Assembly (NCBI GenBank): GCA_030618505.1
Contig: JAUXDF010000005.1
Coordinates: forward strand, 1-24,830
Source of the DNA: Spongiibacteraceae bacterium
GTDB lineage: Bacteria; Pseudomonadota; Gammaproteobacteria; Pseudomonadales; PIVM01
Length of the DNA: 24,830 bases
Direction of reading: 5' to 3'
The translations under genes were made by a program, and so were the position numbers. The notes below the pieces were generated by a model. That model ran no database searches, was not told the DNA's origin, and saw nothing but the letters and a program-made list of their open reading frames with translations. Below, in pieces: positions 1 through 7,345 of the stretch (positions are counted from its first letter, which is position 1; each line of letters opens with the position of its first letter).

Positions 1-171
1 GATCAAACCCACACCACCCCTTGCTTGCGCCTCAAGATACTCCAGCAAACGCGGTGAGGGCTCCTGATCACTAGTGCCATAATTAGTGGTCATCGGCGCC
101 ATCACCAGGCGGTTTTTAAGCCGCATAGAACCGATGCTAATGGGGGAAAAGAGTTTCTGTGGGCCTGTCAT
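1..171 (-). CDS. OYE-family NADH:flavin oxidoreductase, 5' end only
   Basis: The minus strand from ATG 169-171 is open to the left edge and gives 57 residues. It carries the N-terminal signature of the Old Yellow Enzyme / 2,4-dienoyl-CoA reductase family: a LFSPISIGSMRLKNRLVMAP stretch (FMN-barrel first strand and loop) and, near the edge, EAQARGGVGLI (second strand). These proteins are FMN-dependent TIM-barrel reductases that use NAD(P)H to reduce activated C=C bonds or related substrates. A GAGAA sequence 8 nt upstream of the ATG can serve as ribosome binding site. The N-terminus is close in style to the OYE gene at 23593, which also reads RLKNR then ARGGVGLI. Whether this one has the C-terminal Fe-S and FAD/NAD domains cannot be seen. 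Family assignment is firm; substrate is unknown. Confidence 0.85.
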   Translation of the reverse strand, partial: MTGPQKLFSPISIGSMRLKNRLVMAPMTTNYGTSDQEPSPRLLEYLEAQARGGVGLI

Positions 172-487
172 AAATGTGCTTCTCAAATAAAGAATATGTG
201 AGTGCTATTAGTAAAATTTGTTCAACCGCTATTTTACATGTGAATGGCACTCAGTTAAGCATAAATTAATAATCCGTAGGCTGTATCGGTATACCCCACA
301 TAACTCCCTGGGCGTGAACCTTCGAAATTCGGGGATGAATAAGGCACACCTCCTTGATTTCGCAAGCTCTATCACGGCTACAAATTACCCGTATATTACC
401 AGTTGCTTATGTACGTGCATAGATAATAGTCGCACACACCCATCCTGCCTGCACAGCCGGGGTTCCCGCTCAATAAGACATTAGCTA
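172..487. other. Intergenic stretch without a convincing gene
   Basis: About 315 bases between the OYE start codon and the 142-bp element. The plus-strand open frame at 218-484 starts with TTG, has no ribosome binding site and resembles no family. The right part of the stretch is the upstream region of the OYE gene at 1-171, so its promoter should be here, but no clear -35/-10 pair stands out. Confidence 0.5.
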
Positions 488-629
488 GTGCCCATCCAGA
501 AATTAAACAAAGAGGTCATGGCCAATGCTGATCTTGCGACTTAAAGGCCTTGAAAAGGCCTAGGAGCTAGATTTGCGTTGGCTATGACCGGACTTAATTT
601 TCGAAAGCTACCAGTTTCTGGTTAGGCAC
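488..629 (+). mobile_element. 142-bp MITE-like element, copy A
   Basis: Non-coding element bounded by TA dinucleotides (486-487 and 630-631). Its ends are imperfect inverted repeats: GTGCCCATCCAGAAA at the left, and the complement of TTTCTGGTTAGGCAC at the right. Inside it are nested inverted arms: GGTCATGGCCAATGC (514-528) against GCGTTGGCTATGACC (575-589) with two mismatches, and a central hairpin AGGCCTT (545-551) / AAGGCCT (555-561) with a GAA loop. The whole unit could fold into a long hairpin. A second copy of identical length lies inverted at 20729-20870, differing at 4 positions by my alignment. No transposase is encoded. TA flanks plus short terminal inverted repeats fit a MITE mobilised by an IS630/Tc1-mariner-type transposase; this class assignment is an inference. 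Confidence 0.85.
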
Positions 630-654
630 TAACTACAAAACTCCTCAGCCATAA

Positions 655-687
655 AAAAACCCCTGAACCATAAGCTCAGGGGTTTTT
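655..687 (-). terminator. Rho-independent terminator after the H1-like gene, possibly bidirectional
   Basis: Perfect 12-bp inverted repeat, AAAAACCCCTGA (655-666) and TCAGGGGTTTTT (676-687), with a 9-nt loop. It lies 21 bp beyond the stop of the gene at 709-1494. A/T runs on both sides mean it could end transcription from either direction, which would also insulate the block from the element at 488-629. Confidence 0.85.
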
Positions 688-708
688 ACACTACTTGGCT
701 AAAACAAA

Positions 709-1494
709 CTATTTTTTAGCTTTCTTAGCCGCCGGCTTGCGCTTTTTAGCTACTGCCTTTTTCTTGGCTACTGCCTTTTTCTTGGCTGCTGGCTTTTTCT
801 TAGCTACTGGCTTTTTTACAGCTTTCTTAACGACTTTTTTAGCTTTTCTTTTTACTGCTTTTTTTGGCTTTGCGGCAGCCTTTGCCTTCGCAGCGACCTT
901 GCGCTCTGCTGCTTTGGCCCTTGCTGCAGCTTTTTTCTCTAAAGCGGCGACTTTAAGCAAAGATTTTTTAGCAGCCACGTTGGCTTTAACTAAAGACTTC
1001 TTCTCTGCAGCTCTCAGTTTTTTTGTATCTGCAGCAGCGCGTTTTTTCTTCCAAGCGGTAGAAAAAGCAGCAACTGCTTTGCTCAGGTCAGCATTGGCTT
1101 TACTTTCCATAGCCGACTTGCGTGTTGCAGCACTGTCTTTAACCGCAGCTACCGTAGCCTTTGCTTGAGCCTCTGCAGAAACTCGTGCCAGCCTCAATTT
1201 AACACCACCAACCTTACTGCGCTGCACCTTGATTTTAGCTGACAATTTTCCAGCCTGATTCGCAGCTCTTTTTGCTGCATTTTTGTCGGCTGCTTTCTTG
1301 GATTTAGCTGCCTTGTTTTTGGATACTACAGCTGCCTTTTTTGCTGCTGTAAGTTGCTTGCCTTGACCCTCTATATCCTTTTGCAATTTGGCTAAAGTAT
1401 CTTGCACTTTAGCAACTGCTGGAGCGACTGCTGCACTTTTTGCTTTAGTCACTCGTTTTTTGGCAGGGGCTTTCTTTTTTGCTACTTTGGCCAT
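709..1494 (-). CDS. AlgP-like, histone H1-like lysine/alanine-rich DNA-binding protein
   Basis: A 261-residue protein made almost wholly of Lys and Ala with some Val, Arg and Pro. The N-terminal 25 residues are basic (MAKVAKKKAPAKKRVTKAKS). The middle (about 30-190) is a mixed-charge, probably helical or coiled stretch. The tail (about 205-261) is tandem AKKK/PAAKK/VAKKK-type repeats like the C-terminal domain of eukaryotic H1 and of Pseudomonas AlgP. Such tails bind DNA non-specifically and compact it. There are no catalytic motifs, signal peptide or membrane segments. The ATG is preceded by GGAGAG 8 nt upstream. It is a single-gene unit: AT-rich leader on one side, strong terminator on the other. 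The repeated tail is prone to length change by recombination. AlgP has been linked to alginate gene control in Pseudomonas; that role should not be assumed here. Confidence 0.8.
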   Translation of the reverse strand: MAKVAKKKAPAKKRVTKAKSAAVAPAVAKVQDTLAKLQKDIEGQGKQLTAAKKAAVVSKNKAAKSKKAADKNAAKRAANQAGKLSAKIKVQRSKVGGVKLRLARVSAEAQAKATVAAVKDSAATRKSAMESKANADLSKAVAAFSTAWKKKRAAADTKKLRAAEKKSLVKANVAAKKSLLKVAALEKKAAARAKAAERKVAAKAKAAAKPKKAVKRKAKKVVKKAVKKPVAKKKPAAKKKAVAKKKAVAKKRKPAAKKAKK

Positions 1495-1576
1495 TAGACG
1501 GCTCTCCTCATGAAATTAAATTGCATTAATATGCATAGACATCATGTAAAAAAATAGCACAGAAAATTATTTGTAC

Positions 1577-1646
1577 AAAAAAAAGTAAATGATTTATGGA
1601 CTTTTTTGCATTTTTTTATGTTTTTTTTGCAAATTTAGCCAAAAAA
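1577..1646. promoter_or_regulatory. Phased A/T tracts, predicted bent DNA upstream of the H1-like gene
   Basis: Runs of A or T recur roughly every 10 bp: A8 at 1577-1584, T6 at 1602-1607, T7 at 1611-1617, T8 at 1621-1628, AAATTT at 1631-1636, A6 at 1641-1646. Tracts phased with the helical repeat produce intrinsic curvature. They lie in the 284-bp AT-rich gap between hemH and the H1-like gene start at 1494, so they are placed to affect that gene's promoter. I could not assign a confident -35/-10 pair. Confidence 0.5.
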
Positions 1647-1778
1647 GAAAGTATTTTGTATTTTTTAAGTCATTGGACAAATAAAAATGGAAAACTACGC
1701 GAAGAGACAAAAACTTTATCTTTTACTCATTTTGCATATTAAAGGCGTGATTATATTGAGGACATCTCGGCTAAAAAA

Positions 1779-2783
1779 CTAATTTCTACCCAGATAAGAA
1801 GACACCAGCTCATGCATCATATTAATATGATCATGGCGATCATTTAGCGATGGAATTAAGCGTAAGCGTTGCCCTCCAGCGGCCTCGAAAATCAATCGAT
1901 TTTCCTCTTTAATTTCCTCCAGCGTTTCAATGCAGTCTGCAGAGAAAGAAGGGCATACAACATCCACTGTTTTTATGCCCTGTTCGGCAAGTTCTCTCAA
2001 TAGTTGTGAGGTGTAAGGTTTAAGCCATTGCGCTTTGCCCACCTGTGACTGAAAGCAAATAAACCACTGCTTGTCATCTAACATGAGATTACCTGCCAGA
2101 TCTTCTGCTGTTTTAACACACTGTTTATAATAAGGGTCGCCTTTATCAACATAGGATTGTGGTAAACCGTGAAAGGAGCTTAATAATATTTCAGCTTTCC
2201 CATTTTTTTGCCAAAACTCCTTTACTGAGTTGGCGAGTGCGCTTTGATAAGCTGGACGCTGGTAATATTGTTTAATAATGTGCAGTTCGGGTAAATTTCG
2301 CTGCGATTTAATAAAGTCTGCAATTCGATCGTACACAGCCCCGGTGGTGGTAGCAGAAAATTGTGGGTATAGCGGCAGCACCACTACTTTTTCAATTTCC
2401 AGATTTTTTATCGTCAATAAACTTTCCTCGATGCGGTTTTCTGCATAACTCGTTGCAGTAAACACCTGGATAGTTCCTACTCCGAAACTCTTATCCAGTC
2501 GCTGCTGTAAAAGTTCATGCTGCTTTTTCGCTATTAACCTTAAAGGAGAGTCGCCATATTTATCCCATAGGTTTTTGTAGTTCGGGGCGATCTTTGCTGG
2601 CCGCATGGGTAAAATAAACAAATGGAGAATTAGGAGCCAAAGGGGTCGGGACATCTCGATAACTCGAGGGTCTGACAAGAAGCTTCGTAAAAACTTTCTG
2701 ATACTCGCCACTGTTGGCTCTGCGGGAGTACCCAGATGCACCAGCATAACTGCAAGTTTTGGGGAGGATGACATAAGTAGCAT
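1779..2783 (-). CDS. hemH: Ferrochelatase (protoheme ferro-lyase)
   Basis: Inserts Fe2+ into protoporphyrin IX, the last step of protoheme synthesis. Evidence: N-terminal AVMLVHLGTPAEPT and FLSDPRVIE typical of HemH; the LLSSFHGLPQSYVDKGDPY motif with the metal-binding/catalytic His; and PSFSADCIETLEEI with the conserved acidic residues near the C-terminus. Length (334 aa) is normal for the short bacterial form. I start at ATG 2781-2783 because AAGG lies 5 nt upstream. An in-frame TTG at 2799-2801 would add six residues but lacks a binding site, and a third start three codons further in (ATG 2772-2774) is possible. It lies downstream of adk on the same strand but behind adk's terminator, so it probably has its own promoter in 2784-2863. 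Confidence 0.95.
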   Translation of the reverse strand: MLLMSSSPKLAVMLVHLGTPAEPTVASIRKFLRSFLSDPRVIEMSRPLWLLILHLFILPMRPAKIAPNYKNLWDKYGDSPLRLIAKKQHELLQQRLDKSFGVGTIQVFTATSYAENRIEESLLTIKNLEIEKVVVLPLYPQFSATTTGAVYDRIADFIKSQRNLPELHIIKQYYQRPAYQSALANSVKEFWQKNGKAEILLSSFHGLPQSYVDKGDPYYKQCVKTAEDLAGNLMLDDKQWFICFQSQVGKAQWLKPYTSQLLRELAEQGIKTVDVVCPSFSADCIETLEEIKEENRLIFEAAGGQRLRLIPSLNDRHDHINMMHELVSSYLGRN

Positions 2784-2863
2784 TTTACCTTGCGGGGACA
2801 ATATAAAGTAGGCGTAATTATCTTGCTGATGTTACCGAAATGACTCCCAAGCGCAACGGAAAT

Positions 2864-2893
2864 AAAAAAGGCCCCTATAGTAGGAGCCTTTTT
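2864..2893 (-). terminator. Terminator downstream of adk
   Basis: Inverted repeat with arms AAAAAAGGC (2864-2872) and GCCTTTTT (2886-2893); the stem continues through CCTA/TAGG after a one-base mismatch. On the minus strand the hairpin is followed by a T run, the classic intrinsic terminator form, about 17 bp after the adk stop. Confidence 0.8.
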
Positions 2894-2909
2894 AAGAGCA
2901 GGTGATCAC

Positions 2910-3545
2910 TCAAGCCAGTGCTGCAAACACCTTATCCTTGATTTGATCTACGCTACCAACTCCTTCAACCTTAACAAACTGAGGGCCTTCCAGCTTGGTA
3001 TAAAAATCAATTAAAGGTTCGGTTTGATCATGATAAATCTGTAAGCGTTTGCGGACAGTCTCCTCTTGATCATCTTCTCGTTGCACCAGCGCATCACCGG
3101 TTTCATCATCAACACCTGCAGCTTTAGGTGGATTATGCTCAACATGATAAATACGACCCGATGCTTCATGCACACGACGACCGCTTAAACGGCTAACAAT
3201 AGCCTCATCATCCACAGCAATTTCGACGACATAATCCAGCTCAACTCCCGCATCTACCAGAGCTTCAGCCTGGGGAATGGTGCGAGGAAAGCCATCAAAG
3301 AGAAATCCACTGGCACAATCAGTATCCTGAATGCGCTCTTTCACCAGTGCAATAATAATCTCATCAGAAACCAGGCCTCCACTGGCCATGATACCTTTTA
3401 CCTGCAAGCCCAATGGCGATTCCGCCTTAACAGCTGCCCGCAGCATGTCTCCAGTAGAGATTTGGGGAATACCGTATTTTTTAATCATGAATTGCGCTTG
3501 GGTACCTTTACCTGCACCTGGTGCGCCTAACAAAATCACTCGCAT
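2910..3545 (-). CDS. adk: Adenylate kinase
   Basis: Catalyses ATP + AMP = 2 ADP in the cytosol. Visible motifs: P-loop GAPGAGKGT at residues 7-15; STGDML (AMP-binding) at 30-35; the family signature FLFDGFPRT at 81-89; LID domain about 122-159 (GRRVHEASGRIYH onward). Length 211 aa is the usual long form. The LID lacks the four cysteines of zinc-binding Gram-positive enzymes, which fits a Gram-negative host. The ATG has AGGAGC about 7 nt upstream. It is flanked by a terminator on the hemH side. The 268-bp gap toward relA has no gene; it holds a short GCCCT/AGGGC hairpin (3716-3729) after relA without a good T run, so adk is probably transcribed alone. Confidence 0.97.
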   Translation of the reverse strand: MRVILLGAPGAGKGTQAQFMIKKYGIPQISTGDMLRAAVKAESPLGLQVKGIMASGGLVSDEIIIALVKERIQDTDCASGFLFDGFPRTIPQAEALVDAGVELDYVVEIAVDDEAIVSRLSGRRVHEASGRIYHVEHNPPKAAGVDDETGDALVQREDDQEETVRKRLQIYHDQTEPLIDFYTKLEGPQFVKVEGVGSVDQIKDKVFAALA

Positions 3546-3813
3546 GATAAATGCTCCTACTCAATAGGTCTGCAACGAATCATATCCATACACCTTTCAG
3601 TATGAATCATAATCACTATTGCTATTTTAAAGATGGCTGTTTTTAATAAAGCCGGCGCTTCATTTCTTCGGCGTCAACTTCAGCTTCAATAAATTTGTTT
3701 TTTTATGCTTTCAAAGCCCTTTTTAGGGCGCACCAACCATACACAGATCGCCACTTAAGCACAAGTTTCTTGGGCCTTTACACGGATGCCAAAGAATTGA
3801 CATCAGCAGCCAT

Positions 3814-6054
3814 CTATTTACCATCCAGCTGACGAGCAACACTGATGATATTGGGCAGCCGATTAAGTTTCGCCAATATCAAACCCAGCGCTTCAAGACT
3901 GATTATTTCGACGGTCAAGCGAATACTGGCGGTATTATCATTTATATCGGTTTGCGTGTTGGCTGCAAGCAGACTGATGCCTTCAGTCGCAAGCAGTACA
4001 GTAATATCACGCAACAAACCATGGCGATCATAGGCTTGAATAAGCACATCAACAGGATAAGTTTGTTCTGGTTTAATGCCCCAGCTAACCTGAATGATAC
4101 GCTCTGGCTCGTGCGACTGTAACTGCAGTACCTGTGTACAGTCCTGTCGGTGTATGCTGACACCACGACCAACAGTGATATAACCGGTAATAGCATCCCC
4201 CGGTACAGGCTTGCAGCATTTTGCAATCTGGGTAAGAAGATTACCCACCCCTTCAAATGTCACATCGGATTGTTTAAAGCGGCTAGAGGGCGCCTGCCAC
4301 CGACGAGACAGCTCGATTTGTTTATTCTCACCTACATCTACCAGGCCTTGTGCCGCATTGATGACTTGACCAGGCCCCAAGTCCCCGGCACCTACGGCAG
4401 CATACATATCCTCTACGCTATCAAAGTGAACTTTTTTTGCGACGGCTTTATAGTCAAGACTGGTCAAGGCCAGACGCTTGAACTCTTTTTCAAGCAAGAT
4501 TCGCCCGGTGGCTATATTATGCTCACGATCCTGTTGTTTGAACCAATGTCTGACTTTGGCTCTGGCTCGCGTACTTTTTAAATAGGCAAGCTTGGGTCGC
4601 AGCCAATCGCGACTGGGCGCGCACTCTTTACCGGTAATTACGTCAACTTGCTCTCCAGTTTGCAGCTGATAGGTCAGAGGCACAATACGGCCGTTGACCT
4701 TGGCACCACGACAACTATGCCCGACCTCGGTATGCACATGGTAGGCAAAGTCCAGCGGTGTCGCTCCCTTGCCTAGATCCACAACATGACCATCAGGGGT
4801 AAAAACATAAATACGGTCTTCATCAAACTCGCTACCGAACAGCCGGCCCGGATCGTTACTCCTCCCCGACTCCTCATGTAAATCCAGCACTTGTCTTAAC
4901 CAGGCAATTTTATCTTCGTAGCTGTCACTGGAATGTTTTTTGTCAGTTCCTTTATAACGCCAGTGAGCGCAGACACCAAACTCGGCCTCTTCGTGCATCT
5001 CGAAGGTACGAATCTGCACCTCCATCACTTTGCCACCAGGGCCAACCACAGCGGTATGCAGAGAGCGATAGCCATTTTCTTTTGGAATGGCAATATAATC
5101 GTCAAACTCCTTAGGGATATTACGCCATAGCGTATGCACGATACCCAGCACGGTGTAGCAATCAGCGATTTTAGGCACTAATATTCTCACCGCTCTGATA
5201 TCATAAACCTGAGAAAAGACAATTTGTTTGCGCTGCATCTTTCGCCAGATGCTGTAGATATGTTTTGCTCGCCCGGAAAGATCCCCTTCTATTGATACAC
5301 TGTTGAGCTCTGCCTTCAGCGCAGCAATAACTTCCTCAATATAATCCTGGCGATCCAGACGGCGCTCATCCAGTTGTTTAGCGATACGTTTGTAGGACTG
5401 GGGCTGCAGATAACGAAAGGAAAGATCTTCCAGCTCCCATTTAATATGACCGATACCCAGACGATGTGCCAGGGGGGCATAGATCTCATAGACTTCCTTG
5501 GCAACAACAACTCTTTTTTCTTCATTATCTTTTACCGCCCGTATCGCGCAGGTTCGCTCGGCCAGTTTGATTAATGCGACCCGAACATCATCAACCATAG
5601 CAACCAGCATTTTACGAATATTATCGCCCTGAGCCTGAGCCTGACCGAGGATACGTGCGTCAGTTTCTCTCACCGGAGCGATAGCAGCCATACGCATCAC
5701 TCCCTTTACCAAGGTTGCCACCGTATCACCAAGATGACTGCGAACATTGGCGATGGAAAGGTGTCCATCACGTACAACACGATAAATAATAGCTGCAATC
5801 AGTGAGTTTTGGTCCAGGTGTAATTCGGCAAGAATTTCCGCCATTTCAAGGCCGGTGAGATAAGCACTATATGATGGGGACCACGAACTATCACTGCGCT
5901 GCCCCTGCTGGTCACACTGCCAGGCTAACTCGCAGGCCTGATAAAGCTGGTCACAGGAAGCCTGATCAGGATCAATAGGCAGGCGCTCTATCCACCGTGC
6001 GATATTCACACTGCCGTCGTCATTCTTTGGATGCGCTTGTCTAACTTGTACCAT
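3814..6054 (-). CDS. relA: GTP pyrophosphokinase RelA, (p)ppGpp synthetase
   Basis: Ribosome-associated stringent-response enzyme that transfers pyrophosphate from ATP to GDP/GTP when uncharged tRNA accumulates. Domains in order: pseudo-hydrolase HD region (about 60-170), where the SpoT-type HD metal-binding motif is replaced by YRVVRDG (91-97), so no ppGpp hydrolysis is expected; synthetase domain (about 235-365) with EFDD at 316-319, the acidic motif of monofunctional RelA, and GYRSLHTAV; TGS (about 412-474); a conserved-Cys region (CCKPVPGD, 613-620); C-terminal ACT/RRM (about 665-745). Length of 746 aa and the MVQVRQAH start match the family. It lies 42 bp after cysM and is probably co-transcribed with it. 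In many relatives rlmD lies between cysM and relA and mazG follows; neither is here. Confidence 0.96.
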   Translation of the reverse strand: MVQVRQAHPKNDDGSVNIARWIERLPIDPDQASCDQLYQACELAWQCDQQGQRSDSSWSPSYSAYLTGLEMAEILAELHLDQNSLIAAIIYRVVRDGHLSIANVRSHLGDTVATLVKGVMRMAAIAPVRETDARILGQAQAQGDNIRKMLVAMVDDVRVALIKLAERTCAIRAVKDNEEKRVVVAKEVYEIYAPLAHRLGIGHIKWELEDLSFRYLQPQSYKRIAKQLDERRLDRQDYIEEVIAALKAELNSVSIEGDLSGRAKHIYSIWRKMQRKQIVFSQVYDIRAVRILVPKIADCYTVLGIVHTLWRNIPKEFDDYIAIPKENGYRSLHTAVVGPGGKVMEVQIRTFEMHEEAEFGVCAHWRYKGTDKKHSSDSYEDKIAWLRQVLDLHEESGRSNDPGRLFGSEFDEDRIYVFTPDGHVVDLGKGATPLDFAYHVHTEVGHSCRGAKVNGRIVPLTYQLQTGEQVDVITGKECAPSRDWLRPKLAYLKSTRARAKVRHWFKQQDREHNIATGRILLEKEFKRLALTSLDYKAVAKKVHFDSVEDMYAAVGAGDLGPGQVINAAQGLVDVGENKQIELSRRWQAPSSRFKQSDVTFEGVGNLLTQIAKCCKPVPGDAITGYITVGRGVSIHRQDCTQVLQLQSHEPERIIQVSWGIKPEQTYPVDVLIQAYDRHGLLRDITVLLATEGISLLAANTQTDINDNTASIRLTVEIISLEALGLILAKLNRLPNIISVARQLDGK

Positions 6055-6096
6055 GTAGCTTATTTGTCCTTGAAAACCGCAAGATGAGAAGAGGCA

Positions 6097-6990
6097 TCAT
6101 TCGGCATCAAATACACCTGTCGATAAATAACGGTCTCCGCGATCGCATATTATTGCGACGATCACGGCATTTTCAAGCTCCTTCGATAATCTCAATGCGC
6201 CAGCCACCGCCCCTCCTGAGGAGACTCCGCAAAAGATACCCTCACGAGCAGCCAGCGCCCGCATAGTATCCTCCGCCTCCTGTTGATTAATATCGATAAT
6301 ACGATCCACTCGTGTGCTATCGTAAATGGTCGGCAGATATGCCTTTGGCCAACGACGGATGCCTGGGATGCTCGAACCCTCCTCAGGCTGTAAACCCACC
6401 AGTTGAATCTCGCTGTTTTGTTCTTTCAAATAACGAGAGACACCCATGATCGTACCCGTGGTTCCCATAGAGCTAACAAAGTGGGTGATTTTCCCTTTGC
6501 TTTGATGCCAGATCTCCGGGCCAGTTCCCTCATAATGCGCTCGGGGATTATCGGCATTAGCAAACTGATCCAGCACCCGCCCCTCGCCTTGCGCCTGCAT
6601 CTCTAAAGCAAGATCCCGTGCGACCTCCATCCCGCCTTCCTTGCTAACCTCAATCAACTCTGCACCATAAGCTGACATCGACAGCTTACGCTCCTCACTC
6701 ATATGCGAGGGCATAATTAACACCATGCGATAGCCTTTAATAGCTGCCGCCATCGCCAGAGCAATGCCAGTATTGCCACTGGTGGCCTCAATCAGAGTAT
6801 CGCCAGGCTTAATATCGCCACGCTGCTCGGCCCGGCTAATCATGCTCATCGCCGGACGATCCTTGACCGATCCTGCCGGGTTATTGCCCTCAAGCTTGAG
6901 TAAAATAGTGTTACTACTCTGACCATCAAGACGCTGCAGGCGTACCAGCGGCGTATTGCCTACACAGGCCTCAATTGTTGGAAACTCCAT
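6097..6990 (-). CDS. cysM: Cysteine synthase B (O-acetylserine sulfhydrylase B)
   Basis: PLP enzyme making cysteine from O-acetylserine and sulfide; CysM-type enzymes can also use thiosulfate. Evidence: GNTPLVRLQ at the N-terminus; LEGNNPAGSVKDR with the Schiff-base Lys43; the phosphate-binding loop EATSGNTGIALAM; GTTGTIMGVSRYLKE; and EEGSSIPGIRRWP plus ICDRGDRYLSTGVF, which favour CysM over CysK. Length 297 aa is normal. Three possible starts are adjacent (GTG 6994-6996, ATG 6991-6993, ATG 6988-6990); AAGG at 6998-7001 is best spaced (7 nt) for the last. The upstream small ORF ends in TGATG at this start, so translational coupling is likely. Divergent from barA, as gacS and cysM are in Pseudomonas. 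Confidence 0.95.
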   Translation of the reverse strand: MEFPTIEACVGNTPLVRLQRLDGQSSNTILLKLEGNNPAGSVKDRPAMSMISRAEQRGDIKPGDTLIEATSGNTGIALAMAAAIKGYRMVLIMPSHMSEERKLSMSAYGAELIEVSKEGGMEVARDLALEMQAQGEGRVLDQFANADNPRAHYEGTGPEIWHQSKGKITHFVSSMGTTGTIMGVSRYLKEQNSEIQLVGLQPEEGSSIPGIRRWPKAYLPTIYDSTRVDRIIDINQQEAEDTMRALAAREGIFCGVSSGGAVAGALRLSKELENAVIVAIICDRGDRYLSTGVFDAE

Positions 6991-6992
6991 CA

Positions 6993-7145
6993 TCACGCCT
7001 TGCTAAACTCCCAGAACCATATCGCTATTAAGGGTATCGATAACAGACAGGTTGTTATAAAGCCTGCTTTCGATGGGGCGCCTATGATACCGGCAAGCCA
7101 GCCCATGCAGTAATAACCAAATATTCTAAACTTATGCCCAAGCAT
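6993..7145 (-). CDS. Predicted small membrane protein overlapping the cysM start
   Basis: An open frame of 50 codons from ATG 7143-7145 to TGA 6993-6995. The stop shares one base with the cysM ATG at 6991-6993 (TGATG), a classic coupling arrangement. AAGGG lies 9 nt upstream of the start. The protein begins MLGHKFRIFGYYCMGWLAGI and has two hydrophobic stretches, about residues 8-24 and 29-46, the second ending in aromatic WFWEF, as expected for a small inner-membrane protein with one or two spans. An internal ATG at 7104-7106 would give a 37-residue version without a good binding site. I do not recognise a family. The binding site, stop-start overlap and hydrophobicity support it; conservation has not been tested. 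Confidence 0.5.
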   Translation of the reverse strand: MLGHKFRIFGYYCMGWLAGIIGAPSKAGFITTCLLSIPLIAIWFWEFSKA

Positions 7146-7345
7146 TACATTCTGCCCTTTATTACCTAATAGCCTTTCTTAGATCAAGCGAGCAGGTTAT
7201 ATTTCAAGACACTTTTCAGGCTTGTCAGTTTATGGCTCTGTGAAACACGGCTAGATCATAAAAATAGCGATAAAATTCAAAAACCATCGCAGGATCATTT
7301 AAGCCGGAAATATCACCAATTCAGCTTTTACAAGCAGGGTAGCCA

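Noticed and set aside
230..262. TGGCACTCAGTTAAGC, which looks like an insertion-sequence end
   Set aside because: No matching inverted partner or transposase remnant was found in the window.
218..484. 88-residue plus-strand open frame left of the first element
   Set aside because: TTG start, no ribosome binding site, Cys/His/Arg-rich composition with no recognisable family, and it ends just before the element; likely chance.
488..629. Small RNA gene or riboswitch instead of a mobile element
   Set aside because: The long-hairpin potential could suggest an RNA, but the TA flanks, terminal inverted repeats and inverted second copy beside unrelated genes fit a MITE better.
695..1168. 157-residue Phe/Ala/Leu-rich frame on the plus strand
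   Set aside because: It is the exact antisense of the Lys/Ala-rich H1-like gene; the hydrophobic repeats are the complement of AAG/GCC-type codons, and it contains the terminator-facing end.
3557..3589. 10-codon frame before adk with AAAGG upstream
   Set aside because: It reads MDMIRCRPIE and its stop overlaps the adk binding site, so a leader role is possible, but it is too short to support without conservation.
4150..4581. 143-residue plus-strand frame inside relA
   Set aside because: It is antisense to the conserved RelA C-terminal half and lacks a start signal.
5700..5850. Possibility that the relA gene encodes a bifunctional SpoT/Rel enzyme
   Set aside because: The HD metal-binding motif is replaced by YRVVRDG and the synthetase has EFDD, both marks of monofunctional RelA.
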